Shown here in pieces: positions 62,256 through 64,000 of a stretch of DNA of 64,000 bases. The stretch covers positions 48,033,770-48,097,769 of the forward strand of contig NC_052505.1 of NCBI RefSeq assembly GCF_014356525.2, given 5' to 3'. The notes beneath the pieces are model-generated. The model made no database searches, was not told where the DNA came from, and saw only the letters and a list, made by a program, of their open reading frames with translations. This DNA comes from Nilaparvata lugens (lineage: Eukaryota > Arthropoda > Insecta > Hemiptera > Delphacidae). The translations under genes were made by a program, and so were the position numbers. The stretch's first letter is position 1, and every line of letters begins with the position of its first letter.

Positions 62256-62885
62256 GTGTTGAAGTTTGAGTTAGGTACATGGTCAGCAATAGGCGTTGGC
62301 ATTGTCATTGGCGTATGGATTGGTGTTGGCATTGTTGTAGGCATTGGCATCAACATTGGCGCAGGCATTGGCAACAGCATTGTCGTAGGCATTGGCTTAG
62401 ACATTGGCGCAGACATTGGTGTAGATATCGGCGTAGTTATTGGCGATGGCATTGGTGTAGGCATTGGCATCAACATTGGCACAGGCATTGGCTTCGACAT
62501 TGGCACAGACATTGGTGTAGATATCGGCATAGTTATTGGCGATGGCATTGGTGTAGGCATTGGCATCAACATTGGTGCAGGCATTGGTGTAGATATCGGC
62601 ATAGTTATTGGCGATGGCATTGGTGTAGGCATTGGCATCAACATTGGCGCAGACATTGGCTTAGATATCGGCATAGTTATTGGCGATGGCATTGGTGTAG
62701 GCATTGGCATCAACATTGGCGCAGACATTGGCTTAGATATCGGCATAGTTATTGGCGATGGCATTGGTGTAGGCATTGGCATCAACATTGGCACAGGCAT
62801 TGGCTTCGAAATTGGCTTAGACATTGGCGCAGTTATTGGTGTAGATATTGGCGTTGGCATTGGCATCGACATTGGCGCTGATAGT
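62256..62885. repeat. Hexamer-based minisatellite (GGCATT/GACATT type) with 72-bp higher order
   Basis: Built on 6-bp units such as GGCATT, GGTGTA, GACATT and ATTGGC over about 630 bp. The block ATATCGGCATAGTTATTGGC recurs at 62521, 62593, 62665 and 62737, exactly 72 bp apart. Because the period is a multiple of 3, long frames are open on both strands (plus: GIGVGIGINIG repeats; minus: MPMPTPMPSPI repeats). That makes the open frames weak evidence for a gene; I see no splice or start context that favours coding. Confidence 0.92.
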
Positions 62886-63385
62886 CAATTAATGAGTCAC
62901 ACTAGTTCGAAAATCACCCAAATGTTCTTAACACTCTTCATGGCGTTCACTTGTTGCTGATTTCGAGATTCACGTGATAATTATTTCAATGTTAATGTCC
63001 ACGCTGTACCTGTTATCTTAAAATGCTTATAAACTAAAAAGAAAATTTTGATTAGGCTACCAATACAATCTAATACACATGAAAATTATTTCTAAGTATA
63101 TAATCAATATAAAAATGAAATTTGTTAACATCTTATTATACAGTCAGCAATACATAAATTGTGAAATTTGGAGACATCAATTACAAAATTTCAATAAAAA
63201 AAATAATTTCATTTCCATTTATTCACTGTTCAAATATTTTATGAAAAGCAAATTATTCAATATTATTAATCATCGTTTGTTGGATACGATAGTTTATTTC
63301 GACTTTTCAATGTTCTAAACACAAACTACATTTCATGACAAAACTTTACTATCAATCATTAAACAAGAAATCATTCAAAACATCA
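62886..63385. other. Unclassified AT-rich stretch
   Basis: No gene or element recognised; a 79-codon frame at 63079 is Ile/Lys/Phe/Asn rich and looks random. Confidence 0.45.
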
Positions 63386-63389
63386 ATAA

Positions 63390-63535
63390 TATTTTGCTTC
63401 AAAGGCAATCAAAATTCATAAGTAATCATCTGCATCTATGGCAATCAACATTATTAATCATTATTTTGCATCTATGGCAATCAACATTATTAATCATTAT
63501 TTTGCATCTATGGCAATCAGCATAAGTAATCAACA
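63390..63535. repeat. 36-bp tandem repeat, three to four units
   Basis: TTTGCATCTATGGCAATCAA recurs at 63432, 63468 and 63504 (36-bp spacing), with a diverged unit upstream near 63396. Confidence 0.85.
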
Positions 63536-64000
63536 CAAAAAATATTATCTCATTACTGCCTCTCTAAGTCATAACCTCTGTTATTCCTTCTTTAGGCAAT
63601 AATGGGTTTCCATCTCAAAAAACAATCACATACCAGCAAAATTCTAATCAACAAACCCCACTAAAAATTCTACATACACTCCAGCATCCATTTCAAACGA
63701 TAATCAATCATATCAAAATTTATAGAACAAACAGTTTTTTAAAATTTAGAAAAAGACATCAATTACAAAAACTTTAGAGAAATTTTAACCTTTAACTCAT
63801 TTCAATTAATAATATGACAAGACGTTTTTATTTAATGAAAACATTATTATTCAAGTTAACTTTCATTTATATTGAACATCACATATATATGGCGACACAA
63901 TTCATTAATACTTTAAAATTTTGAAGTTTTATTATTATAACAAAAGAATTTATACATAAGATTAAATTTCAGCATGTTCTAAATTGAACCATTTATTTTT
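63536..64000. other. Right edge, AT-rich
   Basis: No feature recognised. Confidence 0.45.

Overview
This window is a piece of an insect nuclear genome. It is AT-rich, its genes carry GT-AG introns of several kilobases, and it is crowded with non-LTR retrotransposon pieces, cut-and-paste transposons, SINEs and satellites. The gene content (cilia protein, astacin protease, DNA-repair phosphodiesterase) fits an insect. The abundant octamer TAGGCCTA and the transposon mix make me lean to a hemipteran such as a planthopper or leafhopper, but that is inference.

Three host genes can be built exon by exon with matching splice phases. (1) CFAP57 (WDR65), a ciliary WD-repeat protein, lies on the minus strand with coding exons at 16537-16308, 3353-3083 and 1324-1059. 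It runs off the left edge, and its 12.9-kb first intron is full of transposons. (2) A secreted astacin zinc metalloprotease lies on the minus strand at 32942-27772 in four exons. It is complete, with all zinc ligands and a 312-residue product. (3) Tyrosyl-DNA phosphodiesterase 1 (TDP1) lies on the plus strand from 34106 and runs off the right edge, with a PBZ zinc finger encoded by its first coding exon. Exons 4-6, which carry the first HKD catalytic motif, are present twice in a 2.9-kb near-identical tandem duplication (36891-39781 and 39782-42683). The splice phases forbid using the two copies in series. The astacin and TDP1 genes are head to head, about 1.2 kb apart.

Mobile DNA fills the rest. 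Region 1-16 kb holds five non-LTR fragments, an RTE-like reverse transcriptase abutting an endonuclease-domain relic, a complete 3.6-kb pogo-like transposon (11604-15210) with TA target duplication and repeated internal copies of its end motif, and a piggyBac-like MITE (15480-16101). Region 17.3-20.4 kb is tandem DNA: an 81-bp GC-rich minisatellite followed by about eight units of a ~297-bp satellite. Region 22.4-26.8 kb holds two same-strand jockey-like non-LTR elements, one nearly full length. A 1.4-kb foldback element lies in the astacin first intron. The TDP1 introns hold SINEs, palindromic MITEs, two opposing retrotransposon relics (45.9-48.9 kb), a candidate LTR and an unusual interleaved inverted repeat (53916-54737). 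The right end (56-64 kb) holds a DUF4817-type transposon with long terminal inverted repeats and several minisatellites, including a 620-bp GGCATT-type hexamer array. It is probably TDP1 intron 8, because the second HKD motif has not appeared by the window end.

The strongest candidates for something unusual are the phase-incompatible TDP1 exon duplication, the A-B-A'-B' interleaved inverted repeat, and the pogo-like element with multiple internal end motifs.
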